A stretch of DNA of 64,000 nucleotides. It comes from Promicromonospora sukumoe. GTDB lineage: Bacteria; Actinomycetota; Actinomycetes; Actinomycetales; Cellulomonadaceae. Both the position numbers and the translations under genes were made by a program. The notes beneath the pieces were generated by a model. That model worked only from the letters and a program-made list of their open reading frames with translations, was not told the origin of the DNA and did no database searches. This document shows, in pieces, positions 41,213 to 51,283 of the stretch (the first letter of the stretch is position 1; each line of letters starts with the position of its first letter). Where the stretch lies: assembly GCF_014137995.1 (NCBI RefSeq), contig NZ_JACGWV010000001.1, forward strand, positions 1,550,001-1,614,000, given 5' to 3'.

Positions 41213-42835
41213 TCAGAACCCGCGCGAGACCGCCGCGCCCGCGGCCAGCCAGGCCCGGCGGGTCTGCGGACGCAGCGCGCGGTAGACGAGCTGGCCGTCG
41301 ACCATGGCCGGGTCGAACGGGACCGTGACCACCTCGCGCGCCAGCGCGCGGTAGCCCTGGGCCACGCGGCGCAGGTCGGCGGGGGTCGCCTTGGGATCGG
41401 ACTGGCTCACCACGACGACGGCCTTGCGGGCCAGGTCCGCCATGTGCTCCCCGCGGTTGGCGAGCGCCTCCAGGAGCAGCGCGCCCGCCTCGGCGTGGTC
41501 GTCGCGGGTGCTCGTGGCGACGACGAGCTGGTCGGTGTGGTCGATCATGCGCAGCCACATCGGGTCGGACTCGTCGTTGCCGGAGTCGATGAAGATCATC
41601 CGGTAGAACTTGGCGAGCACCGCGTGGATGGCGTCGACGTCCTCGGACGAGATGCGCTGCTCGTGCGCCAGCGCCATCGGCTTGGACCGCAGCACGTCGA
41701 ACCGGTCGCGCGACTGGTGGTGCACGAACCCGGCGAGGTCGCCGAGCTGCGCCGTCGGGCCCAGGAAGTGCTCGGTCTGGGGGATCAGGTCGAGCAGGGT
41801 CGCCTCGTGGTCGCCCTGCTCGGTGCGCCAGCCCAGCGTCCCGCGGGTCTGGTTGTTGTCCCAGGCGACGACGCCGGAGCCGCCGAACTGCGCGAAGACC
41901 GCCCCGAGCAGCACCGTCGACGGCGTCTTGCCCGCGCCGCCCTTGCCGTTCACGATCGAGATGGTGCGGGGCCCCTGCCAGTGCTGGCTGACCGCCTGCT
42001 CGTCGGCGCGCTCGGACCGCTCCGACTCGCTGGGCGGCACCCGCAGGCCGACCCGGGCCAGCACGCCGCGCAGGCCCTGCGTGGCCGGCTCGTCGAGGCG
42101 GTCCTGGACCAGGAACGACGACCGGCGGTTGTCCCGCCGTCCGGTGTCGGAGCTGCCCGCGCTGAACGACGTCTCGCCGGGGCCGCTGGTGGGTGCCGGG
42201 GCGATCGTGCCGCCGGGCGCCATGCCGCCGGGTGCCGCCGTCGGCTCCGGGGCCAGGTCCCCCTGCGGCCCGAGCAGCGTGATGGCCGGTGCCTGTGCAG
42301 GGGCCGGCGCCTGTGCCGGCGCTGCCTGCGCCTGCGCGCCCTGCGGACCGACGCCGGGGTCGGCCGCGGGAGCCGGCACCGTCGCGGGCACCTGCGCCGG
42401 GACGGCCGGACTCGGCTGCGCGGGGGCTGCCGGAGCGGGCGCCGCCTGTGCGACAGGCTGCGCGGTCTGTGCCTGCGCGGCCGCCGCCTGCTGGGCGAAG
42501 TCCTGGGCCAGCGCCGCCTGCGCCTCCTGGGCCGCCTGAGCAGCCTCCTGCGCGTCCTGGGCCGCCTTGATGGCGCCTGCGCCCTCGTCGTGCACCACGC
42601 GGCCGTCGGGGTGGACGGTCAGCGCACTGGGCCCCTCGGGCCCCAGGGCCTGGACCTCCACGGCGAGCCCGATGCTCGCCGAGTACTCCATCACCAGGCG
42701 CATGACCTCGCTGCGGGTCTCGCCCAGGCTGCTGCGGTAGACGGGCACGGTCTGGCCGTTGATGGCCACCTGCCCCGATCCGTCGTCGCGCACGACCACA
42801 ACGGCGCGCGGCCACCCAGCGGTTTCGACGCTCAC
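41213..42835 (-). CDS. ParA/MinD-like ATPase, paralogue of the one at 33669
   Basis: A 540-residue protein with the same plan as the ATPase at 33669 but a shorter linker. The N-terminal domain (WPRAVVVVRDDGSGQVAING to VHPDGRV, residues 8-80) is followed by an Ala/Gln coiled stretch (AAQDAQEAAQAAQEAQAAL) and a Pro/Ala linker. The P-loop domain has ISIVNGKGGAGKTPST at about 285-300, WDNNQTRGTLGWRTEQG, RMIFIDSGNDESDP and VVVSQSDPK. The two C-terminal domains look about 70% identical. GAAGGGGG precedes the GTG. It has no kinase beside it, so paralogues are dispersed over 12 kb. Client is unknown. Confidence 0.83.
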   Translation of the reverse strand: MSVETAGWPRAVVVVRDDGSGQVAINGQTVPVYRSSLGETRSEVMRLVMEYSASIGLAVEVQALGPEGPSALTVHPDGRVVHDEGAGAIKAAQDAQEAAQAAQEAQAALAQDFAQQAAAAQAQTAQPVAQAAPAPAAPAQPSPAVPAQVPATVPAPAADPGVGPQGAQAQAAPAQAPAPAQAPAITLLGPQGDLAPEPTAAPGGMAPGGTIAPAPTSGPGETSFSAGSSDTGRRDNRRSSFLVQDRLDEPATQGLRGVLARVGLRVPPSESERSERADEQAVSQHWQGPRTISIVNGKGGAGKTPSTVLLGAVFAQFGGSGVVAWDNNQTRGTLGWRTEQGDHEATLLDLIPQTEHFLGPTAQLGDLAGFVHHQSRDRFDVLRSKPMALAHEQRISSEDVDAIHAVLAKFYRMIFIDSGNDESDPMWLRMIDHTDQLVVATSTRDDHAEAGALLLEALANRGEHMADLARKAVVVVSQSDPKATPADLRRVAQGYRALAREVVTVPFDPAMVDGQLVYRALRPQTRRAWLAAGAAVSRGF

Positions 42836-42978
42836 TCGGGCGCCCCCTTCTCCGGTCGCACGACGACGTCGTGGCGAGGATCATGAACGCGCACAGGGTA
42901 CCGGGGCTCTTCACCCGCCGTGTTTCGGCCTCACCAGGCGGTTCGTCCGGCGACCTGCTAGGGCGGTGCCCGGACGGC

Positions 42979-44436
<1,458 letters not shown>

Positions 44437-44481
44437 TCAGTCGCCAAAACGGTCGACGGCCGACGATTCTGCGCCTCGACA

Positions 44482-44502
44482 GGGGCCTTGCCGCAAGGCC
44501 CC
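44482..44502 (-). promoter_or_regulatory. Rifamycin-associated element (RAE)-like inverted repeat
   Basis: A 21-base inverted repeat with centre CCTTGCCGCAAGG, flanked by GGGG and CCCC runs, 64-84 bases upstream of the rifampin monooxygenase start. On the coding strand its core reads TTGCGGCAAGG, as in the RAE described upstream of rifamycin-inactivating genes in actinobacteria. TTGCGG could double as the -35 box, with CAGAAT 19 bases on. Confidence 0.85.
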
Positions 44503-44608
44503 CCTGCCGCTATATGTTGAAAGTGGCAGGAAGTGCGCGCCCCGGACTCTTCGGTTCACCGCGGCTAGAAGGAGCCGGACGACGGGGTGCGTCGGCAAGT
44601 GAGCTGCA

Positions 44609-44654
44609 AAAGGTCAGGTGATCGGCAACTCGAGTTGCCGATCACCTGACCTTT
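44609..44654. terminator. Perfect 46-base palindrome
   Basis: Arms of 23 bases (44609-44631 and 44632-44654) with no loop, meeting at ACTCGAGT; the outer part is AAAGGTCAGGTGATCGG. It lies 25 bases past the HNH gene stop. As RNA it would form a strong hairpin followed by a short U run on one strand. Confidence 0.82.
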
Positions 44655-44679
44655 GACCGATCACCGCCCGGACGCGACC

Positions 44680-45150
44680 CTAGGCCGCGCGGGCCGCTCT
44701 GTGCCGGATGGCGCGGGCGTAGTCCGCGCGGGGGACGTGCGGTGTCACGTGGAGCACCATGCCGGCCTCGGCCGGGGTGCGGTCCGCCTTGTGCGAGTTG
44801 CACTCGTAGCAGGCGGCCACGAGGTTCATCCACGTCGAGGGGCCGCCGCGGGACCGCGGCAGGATGTGGTCCACGGTCTCGGCAGGGCCGCCGCAGTAGG
44901 CGCACAGGCCGTCGCGCCGCTTGACGCCGAGCTTGGTGCACGCGGGCGCCCCGCCCGACTTGTAGAGCCACCGCATCGTCACGTACCGGACCAGCCGCAG
45001 CACGCGCGGTAAGGGGAACGGCCCGAAGGAGCGGCCGTCGACCGCCTCCTCCACGACCGCGACCTCGCGCACGAGCATGTGGATGGCGTGCCGGACCGAT
45101 ACCCGGTGCAGCGGCTCGTAGCCGGCATTGAGGACTAGGACGTCGGCCAC
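44680..45150 (-). CDS. HNH endonuclease
   Basis: A 156-residue HNH protein common in actinobacteria. N-terminal ADVLVLNAGYEPLHRVSVR, then a zinc ribbon and HNH core: CAYCGG (about 87-92), ETVDHILPRSRGG (about 95-107), NLVAACYECNSHKADRTP (about 113-130), where the two CxxC pairs bind zinc and the HNH residues would cut DNA. The role of this family is not settled; it is probably housekeeping rather than phage. AAGGAG stands eight bases before the GTG at 45150. Confidence 0.9.
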   Translation of the reverse strand: MADVLVLNAGYEPLHRVSVRHAIHMLVREVAVVEEAVDGRSFGPFPLPRVLRLVRYVTMRWLYKSGGAPACTKLGVKRRDGLCAYCGGPAETVDHILPRSRGGPSTWMNLVAACYECNSHKADRTPAEAGMVLHVTPHVPRADYARAIRHRAARAA

Positions 45151-45239
45151 GGGCCTGCTCCTTCCGGTGAGCTTGTCGTCTCGGTACTTCTTGTTCGGGG
45201 TGGTGCTCAGGTTGGTGCTGTCCGGCCCCGGGACGACAA

Positions 45240-45273
45240 GAGCCGCCCGGGAACAGATGTCCCGAGGCGGCTC
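45240..45273. terminator. Hairpin after the 44-aa gene
   Basis: GAGCCGCC (45240-45247) pairs with GGCGGCTC (45266-45273), and CGGG/CCCG pair inside. It lies 28 bases past the stop of the small gene at 45301 and upstream of the HNH start, so it may separate the two transcripts. Confidence 0.65.
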
Positions 45274-45300
45274 ACGATCACTGGTCCGGCCGTTGCCGGA

Positions 45301-45435
45301 TCAGGAGCGTATGGCGCCCCGGATGGCCTCGCGGCCGTCCCACAGGTGCTGCGCGGTGGTCGGGTAGGACGACTCGGTGGCGGCACTGGCCTTGGCCAGG
45401 CGTGCGGCCTGGTCAGCGATGCTGGTGCGAACCAT
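45301..45435 (-). CDS. Small 44-residue protein of unknown function
   Basis: An ORF of 44 codons: MVRTSIADQAARLAKASAAT, then ESSYPTTAQHLWDGREAIRG, then AIRS. GGAAGGG lies about 13 bases upstream of the ATG and a hairpin stands 28 bases past the stop, so it looks like a complete small transcription unit. The N-terminal part can form an amphipathic helix; SYPTTAQHLWDGR is a distinctive centre. No membrane segment. I do not recognise the family. The upstream gap 45436-45649 holds no other gene I can see. Confidence 0.6.
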   Translation of the reverse strand: MVRTSIADQAARLAKASAATESSYPTTAQHLWDGREAIRGAIRS

Positions 45436-45649
45436 CGTGTGTCTTGTCCCTTCCGGTAGTCATGGATGCTGCTGTTCGTGGTGTTGTGTTCGTGTGCAGT
45501 TCGTCGTGCTGTTCGCCGTGCCGGCGTCGTGGGGCGGGGAGTCACGGACACACAACCTGCCGCCACGGCGCCAGTCCGTGTGTGAAGAAAGGTACAACGA
45601 GGACTTGGTAGCGTCTATGGCTTTTCCGGAACTGCAACCCAAGGATGCA

Positions 45650-46483
45650 TCAAGTGCCCGGCGTGGCGAGGTCCGCCGGCGTGTCGCGCCGGGACGCCGC
45701 CAGCTCCGCCTGCACCGCGCTGAGCTGGGCCCGGATGGCCTGCAGCTCGCGCATGACCTCGGCGTCCGACCGCTCCTCGTGCTCGGCGAGCTCGTCGATG
45801 CTCTCCATGCCGCTCACGACCACCGCGATGAAGAGGTTCAGCACCGCGAACGAGACCACGAGGATGAAGACGACGAAGAAGATCCACGCCGTAGGCTCGA
45901 CCTCCATGACGTCGTCCGCGATGTCGGGCCAGGCCTCGCCGGTCATCACCTGGAACAGCGTGAACGCCGTGGTGCCCAGGTCGCCGAAGTGCTCGGGCGC
46001 GATCGCGCCGTACAGGTTGGTCGCGATCACCACGGACACGTACATGACCAGCACCAGGAGCGCGCCCACCGAGCCCATGCCCGGCACGGCCGCGATCAGA
46101 CCGTTCACCACGCGCTTCATCGACGGCACGGAGTCGGCGAGCCGCAGCACGCGCAGGATGCGCAGGGCGCGCAGCAGCGCCAGCGGGCCGGTCGCCGGGA
46201 TCAGCGCGATGCTCACCACCAGCAGGTCGAACACGCTCCACGGGTCCCGGAAGAAGCGCGGCCCGTGCGCCACGAGGCGCAGCAGGATCTCGGCGACGAA
46301 GAACCACAGCATCACGTCGTCGACCACCTGCAGAACCTCGTCGACGGGACCGTCGAGGATCGACGTCTCCAGCCCGAGCACCACGGCGTTGGCGATGATG
46401 ACGCCGAGCACCACCCGCTGGAACCGCTGGTGCTCGACCAGCCTGCGCAGGCGCTCGCGAACGGGCACGCCACCGACCGACAT
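45650..46483 (-). CDS. Voltage-gated cation channel (BacNav-like six-helix subunit)
   Basis: A 277-residue channel subunit that should form a homotetramer in the membrane. S1-S3 span about 22-95 (RVVLGVIIANAVVLGLET; FFVAEILLRL). S4 carries four Arg three apart: Arg105, Arg108, Arg111 and Arg114 in LLRALRILRVLRLADSVP. The pore helix and filter read FTLFQVMTGEAWPDI, the filter TGEAW at 181-185. S6 is WIFFVVFILVVSFAVLNLFI, with NLFIAVVV as gate. A C-terminal coiled coil (ELAEHEERSDAEVMRELQAI) follows, as in BacNav. AAAGGAG precedes the ATG. It lies 98 bases downstream of arginine deiminase. Ion selectivity (Na or Ca) is open. Confidence 0.9.
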   Translation of the reverse strand: MSVGGVPVRERLRRLVEHQRFQRVVLGVIIANAVVLGLETSILDGPVDEVLQVVDDVMLWFFVAEILLRLVAHGPRFFRDPWSVFDLLVVSIALIPATGPLALLRALRILRVLRLADSVPSMKRVVNGLIAAVPGMGSVGALLVLVMYVSVVIATNLYGAIAPEHFGDLGTTAFTLFQVMTGEAWPDIADDVMEVEPTAWIFFVVFILVVSFAVLNLFIAVVVSGMESIDELAEHEERSDAEVMRELQAIRAQLSAVQAELAASRRDTPADLATPGT

Positions 46484-46581
46484 TCCGGACTCCTTTCGGG
46501 GGATTTTGTCCGGAATGGAGAGTAACTGCCGGGCGGTCGGTGGCGCGGGTCGGTCCAGCCCCTGTGAGTTGGGGGGCGCCC

Positions 46582-47859
46582 CTACCAGCTCACGGGCTCC
46601 CGGATGATCGGGCAGGTCATGCAGTGGCCGCCGCCCCGGCCGCGGCCCAGCTCGCCGCCCGCGATCTCGATCACCTCGACGCCGGCCTTGCGCAGCAGGT
46701 CGTTCGTGGTGGTGTTGCGGTCGTAGGTGAACACGACGCCGGGCTCGACCGCCACGGAGTTGTTGCCGCTGTCCCACTGCTGCCGCTCGGACTCGTACAC
46801 GTCGCCGCCGGTCTCGATCACGCGCAGCTCGCCCAGCCCCGAGACCCGCCCGACGACGTCGAGGAACGACGACCCACCGGCGTCGGTCACCGCGACGCCC
46901 TGCGGGCCGGAGTCGGGGCGCAGCACGAACGGGTGCACCCGGTCGACGATGCGCGGGTAGACGGTGACGGTGTCGACGTCGACGAACGTCATGATCGTGT
47001 CCAGGTGCATGGCGGCGCGCAGTCGCGGCATGCCCGCCACGACGATCTGCTCGGCGGCGCCCGCCTCGAACAGCGAGGCCGCGACCTGCGTGATCGCCTG
47101 CCGCGAGGTGCGCTCGCTCATGCCCATCAGCACGGTGCCGTTGCCGATCGGCATGATGTCGCCGCCCTCGAAGGTGGCCTCGCCGTGGGTGGTCTCCGGG
47201 TCGCCCCACCACACGCGGCTGCCCACGAAGTCCGGGTGGAACGAGTAGATCGCCTTCATCAGCAGCGTCTCGTCGCGGCGCGCCTGCCAGTACAGCGGGT
47301 TCAGCGTGAGGCCGCCGTAGATCCAGCAGGTCGTGTCGCGCGTGAACAGGGTGTTCGGCAGCGGCGGCATGAGGTACTCGCGGGCGTCCGGGCTGAGGTC
47401 GGCCAGCGCGCGGAAGCCCGGCGGCAGCTCGGGCACGTCGGCGACGGCGAGCCCGCCGATCAGGTACCGGGCCAGCTCGTGCTCCGGCAGCGACTCCAGG
47501 TACTCGCGCGTCGCCTCGACCAGGCCGTTGCCCACGATCTCGGGCACGATCTTGCGGTCGAGCAGCCAGTCGCGGGCGCCCGGCACGCGCAGCGTCTCGG
47601 CGAGCAGGGCGTGCAGCTCGACGACGTCGACGTCGCGCGAGCGCAGCTCGGCCACGAAGTCGGCGTGGTCCTGCTGGGCGCGCTCGACCCACAGGACGTC
47701 GTCGAACAGCAGGTCGGCGGAGTTGGACGGGGTGAGGCGCTGGTGAGCCAGGCCCGGGGCGCAGACCAGGACCTTGCGCAGGCGGCCCACCTCGGAGTGG
47801 ACGCCGTACGCCGACGCGGGTGTGCCGGCAGGGGGCGGTGTGATGTCGATGGTGTTCAT
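46582..47859 (-). CDS. arcA: Arginine deiminase
   Basis: A 425-residue arginine deiminase, converting arginine to citrulline and ammonia. The guanidino-modifying enzyme motifs are all there: [15 protein letters not shown] (about 168-182), [13 protein letters not shown] (about 227-239), [13 protein letters not shown] (about 284-296) and the nucleophilic Cys413 in [10 protein letters not shown] near the C terminus. No ornithine carbamoyltransferase, carbamate kinase or arginine/ornithine antiporter gene is next to it, so it is not in a classical arc operon. The start ATG is at 47859, 16 bases downstream of the VIT-family stop. Confidence 0.95.
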   Translation of the reverse strand: MNTIDITPPPAGTPASAYGVHSEVGRLRKVLVCAPGLAHQRLTPSNSADLLFDDVLWVERAQQDHADFVAELRSRDVDVVELHALLAETLRVPGARDWLLDRKIVPEIVGNGLVEATREYLESLPEHELARYLIGGLAVADVPELPPGFRALADLSPDAREYLMPPLPNTLFTRDTTCWIYGGLTLNPLYWQARRDETLLMKAIYSFHPDFVGSRVWWGDPETTHGEATFEGGDIMPIGNGTVLMGMSERTSRQAITQVAASLFEAGAAEQIVVAGMPRLRAAMHLDTIMTFVDVDTVTVYPRIVDRVHPFVLRPDSGPQGVAVTDAGGSSFLDVVGRVSGLGELRVIETGGDVYESERQQWDSGNNSVAVEPGVVFTYDRNTTTNDLLRKAGVEVIEIAGGELGRGRGGGHCMTCPIIREPVSW

Positions 47860-47875
47860 CGGGCCATAACGGTAC

Positions 47876-48712
47876 TCACCCGGCCGCCGTCGTGCCGAGC
47901 AGGGAGCCGAGCGCGAAGGTGGCGCCGAGCGCCAGGGCCCCGCCGACGACGACGCGCGCGGTGGCGCGCACCCGCGGCGCGTCCCCGATCCACGCGGCGA
48001 TCCAGCCGGTGCCCGCGAGCGCCGCGAGCACCACGACGAACGTGGCGCCGACGCGCCAGGGCTCGGGGATCAGCAGCACGGCGGCGAGCGGCAGGACGGC
48101 GCCCAGGGTGAACGCGACGGCCGAGGCGAGCGCGGCGTGCCAGGGGCTGACGACGCCGTCCTCGTCGATGTTGAGCTCGGCCTCCAGGTGGGCGGCGAGC
48201 GCGTCGTGCTCGGTGAGCTCGACGGCGACCTGGCGGGCGGTCGCGGGGGACAGGCCCTTGGCCTCGTAGAGCTGGGCCAGCTCCGCGAGCTCCTCCCGCG
48301 GCATCGCGGCGAGCTCGGCCTTCTCCTTGGCGATGAGGGCCTTCTGGGTGTCGGACTGGCTGGAGACCGAGACGTACTCGCCGAGCGCCATGGAGATGGC
48401 GCCGCCGACGAGGGCGGCGAGGCCGGCGGTGAGGATCGGGCCGGTCTGCGAGGTCGCGGCGGCGACGCCGACGGCGACGGCCGCGACGGACACGATGCCG
48501 TCGTTCGCGCCGAGCACGCCGGCGCGCAGCCAGTTCAGCCGCTCGGCGAGGCCGTCGGTGTGCGGCTCGTCGGGGTGCGTGACGGCGGGGCGGGCCGTGG
48601 TCTCGGGCTGCCCGATGGCGGTGCGGCCGTCGTCGTGCTGCCCGACGGTGGGACGGCCGTCGTCGTCGCGGCCGGTGTCCGGGAGCTCGACGCCGGACGG
48701 TTCTGTCGTCAT
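47876..48712 (-). CDS. VIT1/CCC1-family divalent-metal transporter
   Basis: A 278-residue membrane protein of the VIT (Ccc1/nodulin-21) family, which exports Fe or Mn across a membrane. After a 50-residue charged N terminus, [30 protein letters not shown] (about 57-86) is the hallmark first helix; [21 protein letters not shown] (about 103-123) is the second. A metal-binding cytoplasmic helix region rich in Glu ([20 protein letters not shown]) follows, then three more helices. The start ATG at 48712 fits the family; the frame upstream runs into repeat DNA. Confidence 0.9.
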   Translation of the reverse strand: MTTEPSGVELPDTGRDDDGRPTVGQHDDGRTAIGQPETTARPAVTHPDEPHTDGLAERLNWLRAGVLGANDGIVSVAAVAVGVAAATSQTGPILTAGLAALVGGAISMALGEYVSVSSQSDTQKALIAKEKAELAAMPREELAELAQLYEAKGLSPATARQVAVELTEHDALAAHLEAELNIDEDGVVSPWHAALASAVAFTLGAVLPLAAVLLIPEPWRVGATFVVVLAALAGTGWIAAWIGDAPRVRATARVVVGGALALGATFALGSLLGTTAAG

Positions 48713-48792
48713 GGCCTCAGGCAACCAGGACTCGCGGCGTCGGGCCAACATGAGGCCCGGGGTTGGAAAGCCTCACCTCCCCGCGAGGTGCG

Positions 48793-48862
48793 TCTCCTTC
48801 GAGACCTAAGTTTCTTCGCTTTCCGCCACCCCAAAGCGAAGAAACTTAGGTCTCGAAGGAGA
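48793..48862. terminator. Family-C palindrome
   Basis: Perfect 30-base arms at 48793-48822 and 48833-48862 around a 10-base loop; the arm holds CGAGACCTAAGTTTCTTCGC. It ends 28 bases before the stop of the DUF1684 gene, so it lies at that gene's 3' side. Confidence 0.88.
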
Positions 48863-48890
48863 GGGCCGACGGCGGAACTCCGCGCGGGGC

Positions 48891-49616
48891 TCAGTACGCC
48901 GGCTTGAGCGGCGTGCGTTCGCCGACCGGGACCTCGACCGTCAGCGTGTTGCCGTCCTGGGCCAGCGGGCACGTCCACGCCGGGTCGTAGGCGCAGGACG
49001 GGTTGTAGGCGAAGTTGAGGTCGAGCACCAGGTCGCCGACGCCGAAGTCGTCGGGGCCGCCGCCCTCCCCGCCGTCGGACCCGCCGGTGTGCCCGAGCCA
49101 GGAGCCCTTGACCGTGTCGAGGAGGTAGCGCCCGCCGCCGTAGGTGCCGCCGGGTGGGCCGGCGAGGGCGTCCTTGATCGGCACGAACAGGCCGCCGCCG
49201 TAGGAGGCGAGCCGCCAGACGTCGAGCGTGCCGAGGTCGCCCAGGGCGTCGGACCCGAGGGCGACGGTGCCGAGCAGCTCGAACGGCACGACGCCGTCGG
49301 TCCCGGTGGGGACGTCGAGGCGGCGCGGGGCGCCGTCGGGCCCGGGCTCCGCGGGGACGATCGGGGCGCTCAGGCGCCACGCCGGGTCGTACGGGGTGAC
49401 GGTGAGCCCGGTGAAGCCGGCCCGCTCCTCCGGGAGGATCGGGGAGACGGGGTGGGTGGCGAAGAGCTCGTCCCGCGCGGTGATCCAGCCCGCGTGCGCG
49501 GCGGCCGGGCTCACGACGGCGCGGGTGCGGGCCTCGGCGTACAGCGCGAAGACGCGCCGCCGCCAGTCCGCGGTCTGGAGTGCTGTGGTGGCCCGGGAGG
49601 TGGTGGCTTGCGTCAT
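48891..49616 (-). CDS. DUF1684-family protein
   Basis: A 241-residue cytoplasmic protein of the DUF1684 family, whose biochemical role is not known. The family pattern is clear: WRRRVFALYAEAR, WITARDELFATHPVSPI (about 45-61), VTPYDPAWRLSAP, then the conserved YGGGLFVPIKDALAG (about 142-156), TYGGGRYLLDTVKG (about 161-174) and LNFAYNPSCAYDPAWTCPLA (about 203-222). A Gly/Asp-rich insert (GGSDGGEGGGPDD) lies between the last two. ATG 49616 is chosen over the GTG six codons upstream. Confidence 0.85.
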   Translation of the reverse strand: MTQATTSRATTALQTADWRRRVFALYAEARTRAVVSPAAAHAGWITARDELFATHPVSPILPEERAGFTGLTVTPYDPAWRLSAPIVPAEPGPDGAPRRLDVPTGTDGVVPFELLGTVALGSDALGDLGTLDVWRLASYGGGLFVPIKDALAGPPGGTYGGGRYLLDTVKGSWLGHTGGSDGGEGGGPDDFGVGDLVLDLNFAYNPSCAYDPAWTCPLAQDGNTLTVEVPVGERTPLKPAY

Positions 49617-49644
49617 GCCCACGACACTACCCACCGCGGCGGCG

Positions 49645-50589
49645 TCACACCGGGACCCGCAGCGTCGCCGTGTAGCCCTTGCTCACGGAGCCGGACACCT
49701 TCGCCATCTGGAGCGCGTACCCGTCCGAGAACACGTTGTCCGAGTCGAGGGTGACGCCCGCCAGGTTGCTGACGCTCTGCTCGTACCCCGTGGTCGCGTA
49801 CACGGCGTCGCACGCGTCCTGGGGGAGGGCGAGCTGCGAGGTGCGCATCCGGTTCGTGGCGCTGGTGGCGTCGTCCAGCGACGGGTAGACCTCGAAGTGG
49901 ATGTGCGGCCAGCGGCCCGCGTAGCAGGCGGGGAAGATCGAGGTGAAGGTCACCTTGCCGTCGGCGTCGGCCTCCTGGACGCCGCGCAGGTAGTTCTGGT
50001 CGGCGACGTCGTACATCGAGTACCTGCCGTCGCGGTCGCAGTGCCAGGCGTACACGGCGGCGCCCGCGACGGGGGTCCCGGCGTCGCCCTCGCCCGACAC
50101 GTCGACGACGGTCAGCGAGAAGGTGAGCGGGACGCCGTCGGCCGTGCCGGACGAGTCCCCGAAGCTCGAGGTGATGTCGCCGCGGACCACGCCCGTCATG
50201 GTCAGGGCGTTGGTGCCGTCGGCGGGGTAGGGGCCGTTGGTCTCCTCCGGGATCTCGCCCTCGCCGACGTCGTCCTGCGACACGTCGCCGGGTGCGCCCC
50301 CGCCCGGGCCGCCCGCGCCGCCTTCGGGCGGTGCCCCGCCCGGCCCGCCCGACGGCGCCCCGCTGGGGGTGCCGGTCTGACCGGACGAGCCCGTGCCGGA
50401 CGAGCACGCGGCCAGGGCCGCGGCGAGCCCGCCCGCGGTGAGCAGTCCGATGGCGTGCCGCCGGTTCAGGAGGTTCGGCAGGTCGTGCGAGAGCCCGAGG
50501 TCGTGTGCCTCGGGGGTCTCGCCGTCGGGCGTGCTGCCGTCGTGCGTGCCGCCGGACGTGGTGCCGGGCCTGCTGCTGCGGGTGCTCAT
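49645..50589 (-). CDS. Exported intradiol dioxygenase-like lipoprotein
   Basis: A 314-residue protein with an intradiol ring-cleavage dioxygenase fold. Unlike cytoplasmic catechol dioxygenases it has an export signal: LLNRRHAIGLLTAGGLAAAL with twin Arg43-Arg44, and a lipobox LAAC with Cys62. A Ser/Gly/Pro linker (64-105) leads to the domain: EETNGPYPADG (about 115-125), VYAWHCDRDGRYSMYD (about 179-194), then Tyr223 and RWPHIHFEVYP with His229 and His231 as likely iron ligands. Substrate could be an aromatic from lignocellulose; that is inference. Confidence 0.85.
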   Translation of the reverse strand: MSTRSSRPGTTSGGTHDGSTPDGETPEAHDLGLSHDLPNLLNRRHAIGLLTAGGLAAALAACSSGTGSSGQTGTPSGAPSGGPGGAPPEGGAGGPGGGAPGDVSQDDVGEGEIPEETNGPYPADGTNALTMTGVVRGDITSSFGDSSGTADGVPLTFSLTVVDVSGEGDAGTPVAGAAVYAWHCDRDGRYSMYDVADQNYLRGVQEADADGKVTFTSIFPACYAGRWPHIHFEVYPSLDDATSATNRMRTSQLALPQDACDAVYATTGYEQSVSNLAGVTLDSDNVFSDGYALQMAKVSGSVSKGYTATLRVPV

Positions 50590-50699
50590 GATTCGAACGT
50601 AGGCCGCGGGGCTGGACCCGGCCCGGCAGAGGGCTGGGATCTCGCTATGCGTGGGTTCGGGCGTGCCCCGGTCGGGAGCGCGGGGTCAGGCGCGCCGGC

Positions 50700-51155
50700 T
50701 CAGGCGCGCGGCGTCAGCCGGATGACCGGGATCTCCCGGTCCGTTGTTTCCTCGTACCGGCGGAAGTTCGCCGCCTCGGCGGTGATCCGCGCCCAGGCCT
50801 CCGCGCGCTCGGCGCCGTGCAGTTCTTCGGCGGTCACCTCGACCTTGCGGCCGCCCTGCTCGACCGTGACCTGGTCCGGGTGCGCGGCGAGGTTCAGGTA
50901 CCACGCCGGGTTCGCCGGGGCGCCGCCGGCGGAGGCGACGATCAGCCAGCCCCCGTCCGGGCCCGGGAACCAGGCGAGCGGGTTGGTGCGGGCCTGCCCG
51001 CTCTTGCGGCCGATCGTGGTCAGGACCAGCAGGTTCATCCCCATGGTCTTGCCCTCGCTGCGGCGGGCGCGCCGCATGAGCAGCCGGTTCATCCAGCGGA
51101 AGCCGCGGCCGGGCTGTCGTGCGCCGCGGGTGCCGGTGGGATGCGTGGAGCTCAT
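50700..51155 (-). CDS. F420-type nitroreductase/quinone reductase (DDN-like)
   Basis: A 151-residue split-barrel protein of the deazaflavin (F420)-dependent nitroreductase group. LTTIGRKSGQARTNPLAWFP (about 45-64), GGAPANPAWYLNLAAHPDQV (about 77-96) and the C-terminal RYEETTDREIPVIRL are diagnostic. The group includes mycobacterial Ddn, which activates nitroimidazoles; the natural role is thought to be quinone reduction. The basic N-terminal helix (WMNRLLMRRARRSEGK) may touch the membrane. It predicts F420 in this organism. Confidence 0.9.
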   Translation of the reverse strand: MSSTHPTGTRGARQPGRGFRWMNRLLMRRARRSEGKTMGMNLLVLTTIGRKSGQARTNPLAWFPGPDGGWLIVASAGGAPANPAWYLNLAAHPDQVTVEQGGRKVEVTAEELHGAERAEAWARITAEAANFRRYEETTDREIPVIRLTPRA

Positions 51156-51283
51156 GGGGTTGCCTCTCGGTCGGACGCCGACGGGTCGGACGCCGGAAGA
51201 TGTCGTGGACCATCAGACCACTCCGCGCTCCCTGCCGGGGACGGGCGCGCTCGACGGGCTCGCGCGACGCCTAGGATCGTCGG

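Noticed and set aside
42859..42873. CACGAC-GAC-GTCGTG upstream of the second ParA-like ATPase as an operator
   Set aside because: Six-base arms made of GAC/GTC words are common by chance in this composition, and no regulator gene is next to it.
46582..47859. A classical arginine deiminase (arc) operon
   Set aside because: Neighbours are an ion channel and a VIT-family transporter; no carbamate kinase, ornithine carbamoyltransferase or antiporter gene is present.
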